A DNA stretch of 28,660 bases from Eggerthellaceae bacterium UBA5808 (lineage in GTDB: Bacteria; Actinomycetota; Coriobacteriia; Coriobacteriales; Eggerthellaceae): the NCBI GenBank assembly GCA_002417975.1, contig DIDE01000027.1:1-28660 (forward strand), written 5' to 3'. The notes under the pieces are model-generated. The model saw only the letters and a list, made by a program, of their open reading frames with translations, made no database searches and was not told where the DNA came from. Within the stretch, counting starts at the first letter, position 1. Each line of letters starts with the position of its first letter. The translations under genes were made by a program, and so were the position numbers. Positions 7,807 to 15,455 of the stretch are shown one piece after another.

Positions 7807-7827
7807 TATAAGCCTAGTTTGATATAA

Positions 7828-7856
7828 AAATGCCCCGATCAGTGATCGGGGCATTT
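7828..7856 (-). terminator. Bidirectional intrinsic terminator, strongest for rpmB
   Basis: A 12-base perfect stem (left arm 7828-7839, right arm 7845-7856) with a 5-base loop contains the core TGCCCCGAT/ATCGGGGCA. Read on the minus strand it is followed by TTTTTATAT, a good terminator tail 56 bases after the rpmB stop. Read on the plus strand the tail is poorer (TTTGATGTTT), so it may also stop transcription from the smpB operon. Confidence 0.85.
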
Positions 7857-7911
7857 GATGTTTCATTCGTTTATAACGGACGGAAACTTCGTCCAAAGTG
7901 ATTCAAACGAG

Positions 7912-8100
7912 TTAAGCGCGCTCAACCTTACCAGCCTTGATGCACTTGGTGCATACGTTGGCATGCTTTACTTTGCCGTCAACTTTGATGGTAATCTTTT
8001 GTACATTCGGGCGGAACATACGGTTGGTTCCCTTATGGGAATGGCTCACGTTACGACCAGCGGCAGGTGCTTTCCCGCAGATTTCACAGACCTTAGACAT
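7912..8100 (-). CDS. rpmB: 50S ribosomal protein L28 (zinc-binding type)
   Basis: L28 is a small protein of the large ribosomal subunit. The 62-residue product starts MSKVCEICGKAPAAGRNVSH and ends with NVCTKCIKAGKV. The two pairs CxxC are the zinc-binding (C+) form of L28. It is the only clear gene on the minus strand. Its ATG (complement of 8098-8100) has a Shine-Dalgarno CTGGAG on the minus strand, complement of 8110-8115. It faces the Asp23-fakA genes divergently, the arrangement also common in Firmicutes. A promoter and a small leader hairpin lie upstream (8130-8195) and a strong terminator downstream. Confidence 0.97.
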   Translation of the reverse strand: MSKVCEICGKAPAAGRNVSHSHKGTNRMFRPNVQKITIKVDGKVKHANVCTKCIKAGKVERA

Positions 8101-8129
8101 TAAAAATCACTCCAGACAAATATGTTTCG

Positions 8130-8145
8130 GCTTGTATAGACAAGC
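8130..8145 (-). promoter_or_regulatory. Short hairpin in the rpmB leader
   Basis: GCTTGT (8130-8135) and ACAAGC (8140-8145) form a perfect 6-base stem with a 4-base loop. It lies 14 bases before the rpmB ribosome-binding site on the transcribed minus strand. It could tune translation, but nothing shows it is an established r-protein operator. Confidence 0.35.
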
Positions 8146-8167
8146 ATGTTTAGCAAAAAGCCTTCGT

Positions 8168-8195
8168 AATATATCACATATCAGGCGTAAATCAA
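8168..8195 (-). promoter_or_regulatory. Predicted sigma-A promoter of rpmB
   Basis: On the minus strand TTGATT (complement of 8190-8195), a 16-base spacer and TATATT (complement of 8168-8173) make a plausible promoter pointing at rpmB, giving a leader of about 60 bases. Confidence 0.6.
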
Positions 8196-8317
8196 AGATT
8201 CAGGTGCGTCTGAGCGTTGATTCTCACTATTTTTACAAAATGAGAGCTTCAAATGGGAAACTCAAGGAGTATCGCTGTATACGCTTACATGACTTATGCG
8301 CTACGTCTAGCTTGCGG

Positions 8318-8323
8318 TATACT
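8318..8323 (+). promoter_or_regulatory. Predicted -10 element for the Asp23-fakA operon
   Basis: TATACT lies 60 bases before the Asp23 gene start, in the region divergent from rpmB. No clear -35 box is seen at 16-18 bases; CTTATG at 8293-8298 is the nearest weak match. Confidence 0.35.
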
Positions 8324-8383
8324 CATAAAGAAAGACCAGACGTGAAAACGTGTGTTCAATTGCGTATCGTGAAAGGAAATTGC

Positions 8384-8731
8384 ATGGCTGAGACAATCCC
8401 CGGCGATTTGCATGTCGCCAATGATGTATTAGCTGACCTGGCTGGCAATGCGGCGCTCCAATGTTATGGCGTTGTAGGTATGGCCGCACCTTCTGCGGTT
8501 GATGGAATCGTGAAGATGCTTCCTGCTTCTCGGCTACGCCGAGGCGTTATTATTACATCTGAAGAAAACGGCGTTCGTGCCGATCTGTACGTTGTCATTG
8601 AATATGGTACTAATATCAATGTCGTTTCCCGTAATCTTGTCGAACAAGTCACGTTTGCTTTGACCCATTTTGCCTGTGTGCCTCTTCTCGGCGTGGACGT
8701 TCATGTTCAGGGTGTCAAAGTTCGACGTTAA
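8384..8731 (+). CDS. Asp23/Gls24 family envelope stress protein (YloU-like)
   Basis: The 115-residue product belongs to the Asp23/DUF322 family, whose members are linked to cell-envelope homeostasis and often sit beside fatty acid kinase. The pattern is recognisable: GDLHVANDVLADLAGNAA, CYGVVGMA, GVIITSEENGVRADLYVVIEYG and a C-terminal VDVHVQGVKVR. ATG 8384 was chosen although the frame is open far upstream (from 7937), because the upstream part runs antisense through rpmB and GAAAGGA at 8371-8377 precedes this ATG. The gene order rpmB (divergent), Asp23, fakA, recG is widely conserved. Its partner is most likely FakA, 58 bases downstream. The molecular function of this family is not settled. 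Confidence 0.9.
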   Translation: MAETIPGDLHVANDVLADLAGNAALQCYGVVGMAAPSAVDGIVKMLPASRLRRGVIITSEENGVRADLYVVIEYGTNINVVSRNLVEQVTFALTHFACVPLLGVDVHVQGVKVRR

Positions 8732-8789
8732 CAGTGATGTTTGATTTTTACTGTTCTATCTGACGGAAACAAGGAGAGTTAGAAGACCG

Positions 8790-10433
8790 ATGTCTGAAAC
8801 ATACACTACAAACGACATCTTGAATGCCATTGCGGCCGCAAGTAAAACGCTGACGGAGCGCAAGGACGAGATCAATCGTTTGAACGTTTTTCCGGTCCCC
8901 GATGGAGATACGGGAACCAATATGTCTCTGACCGTTAAGACGGTTGTAGACAATCTGGCACAGCTCCCCATAGGAGCGGGTAAAGATGAGATCGCTAAAG
9001 CTATTACCGTTGGGGCGCTTATGGGCGCTCGTGGTAATTCAGGCGTTATCACCTCGCAAATATTTCGCGGATTGTGCGAGGGACTTGCCACTGCCGAAAC
9101 ATTAGATACAGAGAGCATTGACACTGCATTTCAGCATGCCGTCGATGTAGCTTTTAAGGCTGTTAGAAAGCCTGTAGAAGGCACCATTCTTACCGTTTTG
9201 AAGGATGCTGCATCTGCAGCTCATAAGGCGCAGCGTAAGCGCCTCGATACCGATGAGGCTCTTCAGTCTATTGTTACCGAGGCTTATGCTTCGGTTCAGC
9301 GCACGCCTGATTTGCTTCCTGTGCTCAAGGAAAACAATGTTGTTGATGCGGGTGGCTTTGGTCTGAGCATCTTATTCGATGGTTTTGCTGCGGCCTTGAC
9401 GGGTGTCGAAGGGCAACTTGGCGATGAACTGAGTGCCGCTCGTACGAGTGTGGCTCCTAAAGTTGAGATTGAACAGATTAACGATTGGGAAGGATCTCGT
9501 TTCCGCTATTGCACCGAATTTCTGATGCACTCGGATACGCTTTCTGTTGATGAAGGACTAGAGTTTTTGGGAACGATGGGCGACTGCGAATTGCTCGTTG
9601 GCCAAACGCCTCATTTCAAGGTTCATGTCCATACTAATACGCCTGATAAGGTACTTTCATGGATGCTTGAGCGTGGCCAGATTTCCGAAGTTTATATTCA
9701 CAATATGCAGCTTCAGTCCGAGCAGCGTAATGCTAAGTTAGCCGAAGAAGAGACGACAGCTAAGCCTGCACATAAGGCGCTGGGCATCGTTGCTGTTGCA
9801 GCAGGCAAGGGCAATGCTAAGATCCTTGAAAGTCTCGGTGTCGACTACGTTGTATCCGGTGGGCAGACGATGAATCCTTCGACAAAGGATTTGCTTGATG
9901 CTGTCAATTCGCTTAATGCTGATGCTGTTATCATTTTGCCTAATAATAAGAATATTATTCTTGCGGCGCAGAGCTGCATAGGCCTGTCTAAGGTACCGTG
10001 TGGCGTTGTTCCAACGCGCAGTGTTCCTCAGGCGTTCGAAGCGCTCTTTGCAGTGGATGCGCAAAAGACGCTTGATGAGAATGTTGCTGCTATGACAGAC
10101 GTTCTAGATGATGTCAAAACAGGTGAAGTAACCTGTGCAATCAAGGATGCTAAAGACAGTAAAGGTAATAGTATCAAAAAGGGTGATACGATCGGAATCC
10201 TCGATGGCTCAATTGATGCAATTGGCGCCTCGGTTACAGCTGTCACTTTGCAGCTGCTTGAGCTCATGGATGCCGATGATGCTGATACTTTGACTATCCT
10301 TGCAGGTAGTGATTTAGACGATGACGATTTTAAGGGTCTCGTTGAGAAGATTGAGGACACATACGATGATCTCGAGATCGATGCTCATCGTGGGGATCAA
10401 CCTTTGTATCCTATTGTGATGTCGGTCGAATAG
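8790..10433 (+). CDS. fakA: Fatty acid kinase catalytic subunit FakA (DAK2/YloV family)
   Basis: FakA phosphorylates a fatty acid held by a FakB carrier, producing acyl-phosphate for phospholipid synthesis. The 547-residue length fits. The N-terminal DhaL/DAK2 domain (about 1-205) shows the nucleotide- and metal-binding motif NVFPVPDGDTGTNMS with Asp38, Asp40 and Asn44, the GARGNSGVITSQIFRG loop and VDAGGFGL near residue 190. The middle region (about 225-310, CTEFLMHS, FKVHVHTNTP) and the C-terminal EDD-type domain (about 335-547, NNKNI and YPIVMSVE at the end) are also typical. ATG 8790 has AAGGAG at 8771-8776, a rather long spacing of 13 bases. No fakB is in the window. It links functionally to plsX downstream, which makes the same acyl-phosphate product from acyl-ACP. 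Confidence 0.93.
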   Translation: MSETYTTNDILNAIAAASKTLTERKDEINRLNVFPVPDGDTGTNMSLTVKTVVDNLAQLPIGAGKDEIAKAITVGALMGARGNSGVITSQIFRGLCEGLATAETLDTESIDTAFQHAVDVAFKAVRKPVEGTILTVLKDAASAAHKAQRKRLDTDEALQSIVTEAYASVQRTPDLLPVLKENNVVDAGGFGLSILFDGFAAALTGVEGQLGDELSAARTSVAPKVEIEQINDWEGSRFRYCTEFLMHSDTLSVDEGLEFLGTMGDCELLVGQTPHFKVHVHTNTPDKVLSWMLERGQISEVYIHNMQLQSEQRNAKLAEEETTAKPAHKALGIVAVAAGKGNAKILESLGVDYVVSGGQTMNPSTKDLLDAVNSLNADAVIILPNNKNIILAAQSCIGLSKVPCGVVPTRSVPQAFEALFAVDAQKTLDENVAAMTDVLDDVKTGEVTCAIKDAKDSKGNSIKKGDTIGILDGSIDAIGASVTAVTLQLLELMDADDADTLTILAGSDLDDDDFKGLVEKIEDTYDDLEIDAHRGDQPLYPIVMSVE

Positions 10434-10440
10434 AATAGCT

Positions 10441-12639
10441 GTGTCGATGGACGGGCAACGCGCTGATACGGCAGGGAAATATTCCTCCCTGCCGGCTGAT
10501 CGTATTTCTGCCACGCTCGCTCTCGATACTCCTGTAACAGAAGTTTCTGGTGTCTCTGCCGCTCGAGCACGCGGTCTTGCAAAACGTGCCATCTATTCGA
10601 CGCGAGACTTGCTTTCTAATTATCCACGTCGCTATCTTGATATGTCACGAGTGTCGACAATCGTCGATGCACCTCTTGGCGAGGGCTCTACGATTTTGGG
10701 ATCCATCTATAAAATCGAGCTTAAACAGCCGCGACCACATTTACAGTTAACCGAAATCACCGTCGTGGACGATACAGGAACGCTAATCGTTACCTGTTTT
10801 CGTCAGCCATGGATTGCTCGTCGCTATCATCAAGATGATCGCGTTGCTGTTTCGGGCAAAGTTGAATTTAACTACGGATTCAGACGTATGACCAATCCGA
10901 ATATTGAATTGATCGAAGATCACGTGGATGAACAGCAGGGCATTATTATACCTGTCCATCCAACGACCTCTTCGATTTCTGGTGCATGGATGCGCCGTCT
11001 TGTAGGAAACGCGCTCGATAGGTGCGCGGGAATCGATGACCCACTTCCACTTAGTTTGCGTCTTAAATATCGTTTGCATAGTCGTCAATGTGCTCTGCAA
11101 GCGATTCATTTTCCTTATACGATGGATGAAGCAGTACAAGCACGCCGTCGTCTTTCATATGATGAAGTACTCTTGCTTGAGCTTCGTCTTTTATCGCAGC
11201 GTGCTCAATGGCAGGCACAGCATCATCCAACGTCGCATGTTGTTGACGGTGTGCATCTCAAATCACTTGAGGCTGCAATTCCTTTTACGTATACCGATGA
11301 GCAGAAGGCGGCACGTGATGATATTCTTGCGGCGCTTGCTGCTCCTCGTAGTGCTAAGCATCTTGTACTTGGTGATGTTGGTTGCGGTAAAACCATACTT
11401 GCCGCATGTGCACTTGCAACATGCGCGGATACGGGAACCCAGGGAATGATGATGGGCCCAACAGAAGTATTGGTATCTCAATATGCGCGATCGATTGGTC
11501 CACTGTTTGACCAAGCCAATATTTCTTGGGCTGTGCTGACGGGATCGACATCTAATGAGGAACGGGCACATCTGACGGCGCGCTTTGCATCGGGTGACCT
11601 AGACATTCTTATGGGCACTCACGTTCTGCTCGAAAAAGATGTTTGCCCTCAATCTTGCAGCCTGGTTGTTATTGATGAACAACAACGATTTGGTGTCGAT
11701 CAACGAGCAGCTTTAGAGGCAAAAGGGGATGGCGCCGATGTACTGTCTTTGACAGCTACCCCTATTCCGCGTAGTTTGGCGCTTGCTCTCTACGGTGATA
11801 CGACACTTTCGTATATCCATGAGCGTCCGTTTGCTCATGAACCGACGGTAACTCAAGTCTTTTCCCACTCACGTCGAAACGAAGCATATGATGTTGCGCG
11901 TGAAGCTCTTACGGCTGGACAGCAAGTGTATATTGTATGTCCGCTTATCGGCCGGCGCGATTCTCCTTCGGATGCTACTGAAGAATCGTATGCCTATGCC
12001 GATATCAGTATAGAATCGTATGATGATATACAGGATGATAATCCACGTGCAGCACGTGCTGAAACAGCACAACTGCGCAAAGTTTTTGCTGGTTATCGTG
12101 TTGAAATGCTACATGGTCATATGAAGAGTGAGCAAAAGCAAGAGACAATGGATGCGTTCCTTGCTGGTGATATTAACGTGCTGGTTGCGACGACCGTTAT
12201 CGAAGTTGGCGTTGATGTTCCTAATGCAACGGTAATGATTATCGAGGATGCTGATCGATTTGGCCTTGCGCAACTTCATCAGCTTCGTGGTCGTGTGGGT
12301 CGAGGAACCTTGGCTGGACATGTGTGTCTTGTATCGGGATCTAAAGCACCAACCGCACTCAAACGCTTGTCGGCTATGGAAAACATTTCTGATGGATTTA
12401 GCTTGGCAGAATATGATCTTTCTCTTCGACGTGAAGGAGATATTCTTGGCAATCGTCAGCATGGCGCTTCATCACTCAAACTTGTCAATATTGCGCGCGA
12501 TGCACGGATGATCGAGGCTGCTCATGATGATGCGCGAGCTATTATCGATGTCGATCCAGATTTGAGCGAAGTTGATCATCGGGCGCTTCGCCATGAAGTT
12601 GAAATGATTTTTGGATCTCCCGGAAAGGAGATTTCGTAA
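10441..12639 (+). CDS. recG: ATP-dependent DNA helicase RecG
   Basis: RecG is a double-strand DNA translocase that remodels stalled replication forks and branched recombination intermediates. The 732-residue protein has the N-terminal wedge/OB domain (about 25-215) and two helicase lobes. Walker A is GDVGCGKT (about 313-320), the DEXQ box is VIDEQQRFG, motif III is LTATPIPRSLA, and the C-terminal lobe carries GDINVLVATTVIEVGVDVPNA and HQLRGRVGRG. The DEXH position reads DEQQ where model RecG proteins have DEQH, a conservative change. An insertion of roughly 25 mostly acidic residues follows PLIGRRDS. The start is GTG 10441 or ATG 10447; neither has a clear Shine-Dalgarno, and fakA ends 7 bases before the GTG. 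The stop overlaps the rsmD start by one base. Confidence 0.95.
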   Translation: MSMDGQRADTAGKYSSLPADRISATLALDTPVTEVSGVSAARARGLAKRAIYSTRDLLSNYPRRYLDMSRVSTIVDAPLGEGSTILGSIYKIELKQPRPHLQLTEITVVDDTGTLIVTCFRQPWIARRYHQDDRVAVSGKVEFNYGFRRMTNPNIELIEDHVDEQQGIIIPVHPTTSSISGAWMRRLVGNALDRCAGIDDPLPLSLRLKYRLHSRQCALQAIHFPYTMDEAVQARRRLSYDEVLLLELRLLSQRAQWQAQHHPTSHVVDGVHLKSLEAAIPFTYTDEQKAARDDILAALAAPRSAKHLVLGDVGCGKTILAACALATCADTGTQGMMMGPTEVLVSQYARSIGPLFDQANISWAVLTGSTSNEERAHLTARFASGDLDILMGTHVLLEKDVCPQSCSLVVIDEQQRFGVDQRAALEAKGDGADVLSLTATPIPRSLALALYGDTTLSYIHERPFAHEPTVTQVFSHSRRNEAYDVAREALTAGQQVYIVCPLIGRRDSPSDATEESYAYADISIESYDDIQDDNPRAARAETAQLRKVFAGYRVEMLHGHMKSEQKQETMDAFLAGDINVLVATTVIEVGVDVPNATVMIIEDADRFGLAQLHQLRGRVGRGTLAGHVCLVSGSKAPTALKRLSAMENISDGFSLAEYDLSLRREGDILGNRQHGASSLKLVNIARDARMIEAAHDDARAIIDVDPDLSEVDHRALRHEVEMIFGSPGKEIS

Positions 12640-13214
12640 TGCGTGTCATAGCTGGAATGTATCGAGGGCGTCCGCTTAAAGCGCCACGGGGCAGAAACAC
12701 TCGACCGACGACCGATCGCGTACGCGAAGCCTTGATGAGCTCGTTGCTGAGTTTGCGTGGATCATGGGATGATGCACGTGTTCTTGATGCGTTTGCGGGG
12801 AGCGGGGCTCTTGGTATAGAAGCGCTATCTCGTGGTGCGTCATTTGCATGTCTCTGCGATCGAGATAAGCAAGCACTCGCTATGCTTAAGGCCAATACAT
12901 CATTTATTGAATCCGATCATTTTTGTATCAATCGGGTTGATGTACTTAGCCGTCTTCCTCGTTGCCGTCAAGGAGCCTATGACATTGTGTTTCTTGATCC
13001 GCCCTACGCTCTTGATCCTGATGATGTGTGCTCACTTCTGGAAACGATGATACGAGATGACTACGTTGACCGTCAGGCTCTGTGCGTGTACGAACACGAT
13101 AATCGTTTTGATCTAGAGACATTACCGGCGTTTAGTCGATTAGAATGGGAACTAGTAAAGCATAAAGCGTATGGCGATACAATCGTCGATATAGTGAAGA
13201 GGAAATCTGTATGA
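12639..13214 (+). CDS. rsmD: 16S rRNA (guanine(966)-N2)-methyltransferase RsmD
   Basis: RsmD methylates G966 of 16S rRNA with S-adenosylmethionine during 30S assembly. The 191-residue product has the N-terminal signature MRVIAGMYRGRPLKAP, the substrate-binding TRPTTDRVREALMSSL, the SAM-binding LDAFAGSGALGIEALSRG (about 49-66), and the catalytic motif IV VFLDPPYAL (about 118-126). All are intact. The start ATG shares its A with the recG stop (TAATG), and the gene overlaps coaD by 4 bases (ATGA). recG-rsmD-coaD is a very common actinobacterial and Firmicute arrangement. Confidence 0.95.
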   Translation: MRVIAGMYRGRPLKAPRGRNTRPTTDRVREALMSSLLSLRGSWDDARVLDAFAGSGALGIEALSRGASFACLCDRDKQALAMLKANTSFIESDHFCINRVDVLSRLPRCRQGAYDIVFLDPPYALDPDDVCSLLETMIRDDYVDRQALCVYEHDNRFDLETLPAFSRLEWELVKHKAYGDTIVDIVKRKSV

Positions 13215-13714
13215 AGCGAGCGATAGTACCTGGTACATTTGATCCTATAACTGAAGGTCATATGGATGTTATTCGTCGAGCCTCACAGATTTTTGATGAA
13301 GTCATCGTAGGGGTCGCTGCATCTCCTCGTAAGGGACCTAAGGGACCGCTCTTTTCGCTAGATGAACGTGTCTCAATGGTTCGGGAGTCAACGGCATCCA
13401 TGGAGAATGTGAGTGCGTGCGGTTTCGATGATCTACTCGTTACCTTTGCTCGTCGCATGCATGCAAATGTTGTCGTCAAGGGATTGCGCGCAATTACCGA
13501 TTTTGAGTACGAATTTCAGATGACGGCGATGAACTATACGATCCAGCAGGATCTCGAAACGGTATTCATTATGTCGCCTCCACAATATATGTATCTTTCT
13601 TCATCAGTTGTGCGCGAAATTGCATCGCTCGATGGACCGTTTAAACAGTTTGTTCCACCGTGTGTCTATCGTGCGCTTTGTGCGAAATATCATTTGTCAG
13701 CTGTTACTGAATGA
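13211..13714 (+). CDS. coaD: Phosphopantetheine adenylyltransferase CoaD
   Basis: CoaD transfers AMP from ATP to 4'-phosphopantetheine, the fourth step of coenzyme A synthesis, in the cytosol. The 167-residue protein has the nucleotidyltransferase signature GTFDPITEGHMD (T/HxGH at about 15-18), KGLRAITDFEYEFQM (about 90-104) and the C-terminal SSSVVREIASLDGP that contacts ATP. It starts inside the last codons of rsmD (ATGA overlap). The length is slightly above the usual 155-165. CoA is also the source of the acyl carrier protein prosthetic group used by the lipid genes in this window. The 198-base gap after it holds a promoter for the next operon. Confidence 0.96.
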   Translation: MKRAIVPGTFDPITEGHMDVIRRASQIFDEVIVGVAASPRKGPKGPLFSLDERVSMVRESTASMENVSACGFDDLLVTFARRMHANVVVKGLRAITDFEYEFQMTAMNYTIQQDLETVFIMSPPQYMYLSSSVVREIASLDGPFKQFVPPCVYRALCAKYHLSAVTE

Positions 13715-13815
13715 TATAGAGTTTATTAGCTCAAAAGTTTCATTGAACTGGTTTAAAAGAGTGCGTAATTCGACCGTTCTCGCCAAAGGATATGCATGCT
13801 CTATGAATGCATGGG

Positions 13816-13843
13816 TTGGCAAAACGGTGATGAATGGTAGAAT
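13816..13843 (+). promoter_or_regulatory. Predicted promoter of the SepIVA-like/DUF177 operon
   Basis: TTGGCA (13816-13821), a 16-base spacer and TAGAAT (13838-13843) fit a housekeeping promoter 70 bases before the start of the next gene. Confidence 0.5.
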
Positions 13844-13912
13844 TACAAAGGTTATAACGATTGAACACCCATGTGATAATGCAGCATAAATGTACGCAGC
13901 GGAAGGAATACC

Positions 13913-14419
13913 ATGGACGAAACAGGGGTCTTGGGATTGGTCGAGGAACTCTCGATCCTTTTAGAAGACGCTAAGCCGGTTTTCGGCAAGGGCAATCTGC
14001 GTCAAGTTGACGTATCGGCCGCTTATGAAATTATTGATGATATTCGCGACACGTTTCCGAGCGAATTTGCTCAGTCCAGGCAAATTGTTCGTGAGCGTCA
14101 AAGTCTGCTCGACGATGCCGAGGCAGAAGCGAATCGTATGATAGAAGATGCGCGGAGTCAGGCGATGACGATCGCAAGTGAGCAAGAGATCGTCCGAATT
14201 TCCCAGCAGCAGGCTGACACAATTATGTCAGATGCTCGTGAACTCGAGAGGCAGACAAGAGCTGGCGCAGAAGATTATGCCGATGAGGTATTTGGCCATG
14301 TCGAGCAAAGCCTTGATACGCTTCTTAATAACGTTCGTCGCTGTCGCGATCGTCTCAATTCAAATTCGATCAGCAATGGTGGATCGGGTACTACAGGGAC
14401 GGGTAGTACTACACGATGA
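13913..14419 (+). CDS. DivIVA-like coiled-coil protein, positional counterpart of SepIVA
   Basis: The 168-residue protein is predicted to be soluble and mostly helical. After a short N-terminal region there is a long charged coiled coil (about 50-150) with the segments RERQSLLDDAEAEANRMIEDA and QQQADTIMSDARELERQ, then a flexible Gly/Ser/Thr tail. Heptad-like spacing and EAEANRMIEDAR-type repeats are typical of DivIVA-like and ATP synthase b-like proteins. In mycobacteria the gene directly before the DUF177 gene is Rv2927c, the septal protein SepIVA. The same neighbours (DUF177, then rnc, smc, ftsY) occur here, so a septum-associated role is a reasonable inference from synteny and fold, not from clear residue identity. 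GGAAGG at 13901-13906 precedes ATG 13913. It overlaps the DUF177 gene by 4 bases. Confidence 0.75.
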   Translation: MDETGVLGLVEELSILLEDAKPVFGKGNLRQVDVSAAYEIIDDIRDTFPSEFAQSRQIVRERQSLLDDAEAEANRMIEDARSQAMTIASEQEIVRISQQQADTIMSDARELERQTRAGAEDYADEVFGHVEQSLDTLLNNVRRCRDRLNSNSISNGGSGTTGTGSTTR

Positions 14420-15030
14420 GCGCTCCTCAGATCACTGTTCCTGATGAGCTCTTCGCTCCGGCGGGGAGCTTGTCCTTTGACGGATCGTATGAACTCGATA
14501 CGTTGCTTTCGGGACCAGATCTCTATGATTTTCCTGAACCGCTTACTTGGCATGTGATGGTAAACAATACAGGAGATGCTTTGCTTGTTTCTGGAACGGT
14601 CGAGGGCACTGGTCGTACGTCATGTTCTCGTTGTCTGGAACCATTTGAGCTTTCCATTATGGGAGAGGTCGAAGGGTACTACATTCTGGATGAGGATACT
14701 AAGCCTGAGGATATGGAGCCTGATGAATATCAGGTACTTCCTGAGGATAACGTTATCGATTTGGAACCGATACTTCGCTCGGCAATTATTATGGATCTTC
14801 CGCTGGTGCCATTGTGCGACGAGAACTGCAAGGGACTCTGCCCATATTGCGGTATTAATCTTAACAAGGGAACCTGCGATTGTGCTAAAGAGCATGCGCA
14901 TGATGAATTAACTGATTCAGCGTCTAATCCGTTTGCTGCGCTTGCCGGCCTTGATTTGTCTGATTCAGAATCGTCTTCGTCGGATGATGATTCCACGTCA
15001 GATGGTGATTCCAACGCTGACCGTTCGTAA
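14416..15030 (+). CDS. DUF177 (YceD) family protein with zinc-ribbon-like cysteines and acidic tail
   Basis: DUF177/YceD proteins accompany rpmF in most bacteria and are linked to 23S rRNA or ribosome maturation; their exact action is not settled. The 204-residue product shows the family pattern TGRTSCSRCLEPFELS (Cys70, Cys73), DLEPILRSAIIMDLPLVPLC and the cluster CDENCKGLCPYCG (Cys134, 138, 142, 145), with further Cys154 and Cys156 giving a likely metal site. From about residue 168 there is a Ser/Asp-rich acidic tail that is probably disordered. The start ATG 14416 overlaps the previous stop (ATGA), so the two genes are coupled. It precedes rpmF by 136 bases, where a separate promoter is seen. 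Confidence 0.9.
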   Translation: MSAPQITVPDELFAPAGSLSFDGSYELDTLLSGPDLYDFPEPLTWHVMVNNTGDALLVSGTVEGTGRTSCSRCLEPFELSIMGEVEGYYILDEDTKPEDMEPDEYQVLPEDNVIDLEPILRSAIIMDLPLVPLCDENCKGLCPYCGINLNKGTCDCAKEHAHDELTDSASNPFAALAGLDLSDSESSSSDDDSTSDGDSNADRS

Positions 15031-15071
15031 CGGAGTCAACATGGAGGGATCGTGCGCAAACGATCGGGGTA

Positions 15072-15100
15072 TTGCGCTACGGTTTGCAGTTTGTTAAAAT
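15072..15100 (+). promoter_or_regulatory. Predicted promoter of rpmF
   Basis: TTGCGC (15072-15077), a 17-base spacer and TAAAAT (15095-15100) lie 67 bases before the rpmF start. Confidence 0.55.
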
Positions 15101-15131
15101 GATTCGTCGCGTGTTCAAAGATAGTATCAAC

Positions 15132-15146
15132 CGGACATGATGTCCG
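15132..15146 (+). promoter_or_regulatory. Small dyad in the rpmF leader
   Basis: CGGAC (15132-15136) and GTCCG (15142-15146) flank a 5-base loop. It ends 7 bases before the rpmF ribosome-binding site. Function unknown. Confidence 0.3.
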
Positions 15147-15166
15147 TTGCAAGAAGGAGATTAGCT

Positions 15167-15346
15167 ATGGCAGTACCTAAACGTAAGATGGGCCGTTCGC
15201 GTACACATGCGCGCCGCAGTGAAAATGATAAGGTTGCTATGCCTGCACGTTCGGTATGCCCGCAGTGTGGCGAAGTTAAACTTCCTCATCGCGTATGCCC
15301 GAATTGTGGCTACTATCGCGACCGTGAGGTCATCGAGACTGCATAG
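15167..15346 (+). CDS. rpmF: 50S ribosomal protein L32 (zinc-binding type)
   Basis: The 59-residue product begins MAVPKRKMGRSRTHARRS, the hallmark of L32, and carries CPQCG and CPNCG, the two half-sites of a zinc ribbon. ATG 15167 was preferred over the in-frame ATG 15137 because AAGGAG at 15154-15159 is correctly spaced and the protein then starts at the universal L32 N-terminus. It sits between the DUF177 gene and plsX, the standard arrangement, with its own promoter and a terminator downstream. Confidence 0.97.
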   Translation: MAVPKRKMGRSRTHARRSENDKVAMPARSVCPQCGEVKLPHRVCPNCGYYRDREVIETA

Positions 15347-15373
15347 CCGATACATGTTTGTATGTTAAGAGTC

Positions 15374-15410
15374 GACCTCCGTTCCGTCATGGTTCGGAGG
15401 TCTTTCTATA
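15374..15410 (+). terminator. Intrinsic terminator after rpmF
   Basis: GACCTCCG (15374-15381) pairs with CGGAGGTC (15395-15402), followed by TTTCTATA. The stem is 8 bases with possible further pairs inside the loop. It separates rpmF from plsX, at least partly. Confidence 0.75.
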
Positions 15411-15455
15411 TTGCGTGCTTGGTTTTTAAGCTATGCACGCTATAAGGAGTAGGGT

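Noticed and set aside
7709..7911. Possible tmRNA (ssrA) gene beside smpB
   Set aside because: The gap is too short, has no tRNA-like ends with CCA and no tag-peptide frame ending in an ALAA-type sequence.
7937..8383. Long in-frame extension upstream of the Asp23 gene
   Set aside because: It runs antisense through rpmB and through the divergent promoter region; the good ribosome-binding site and family N-terminus are at 8384.
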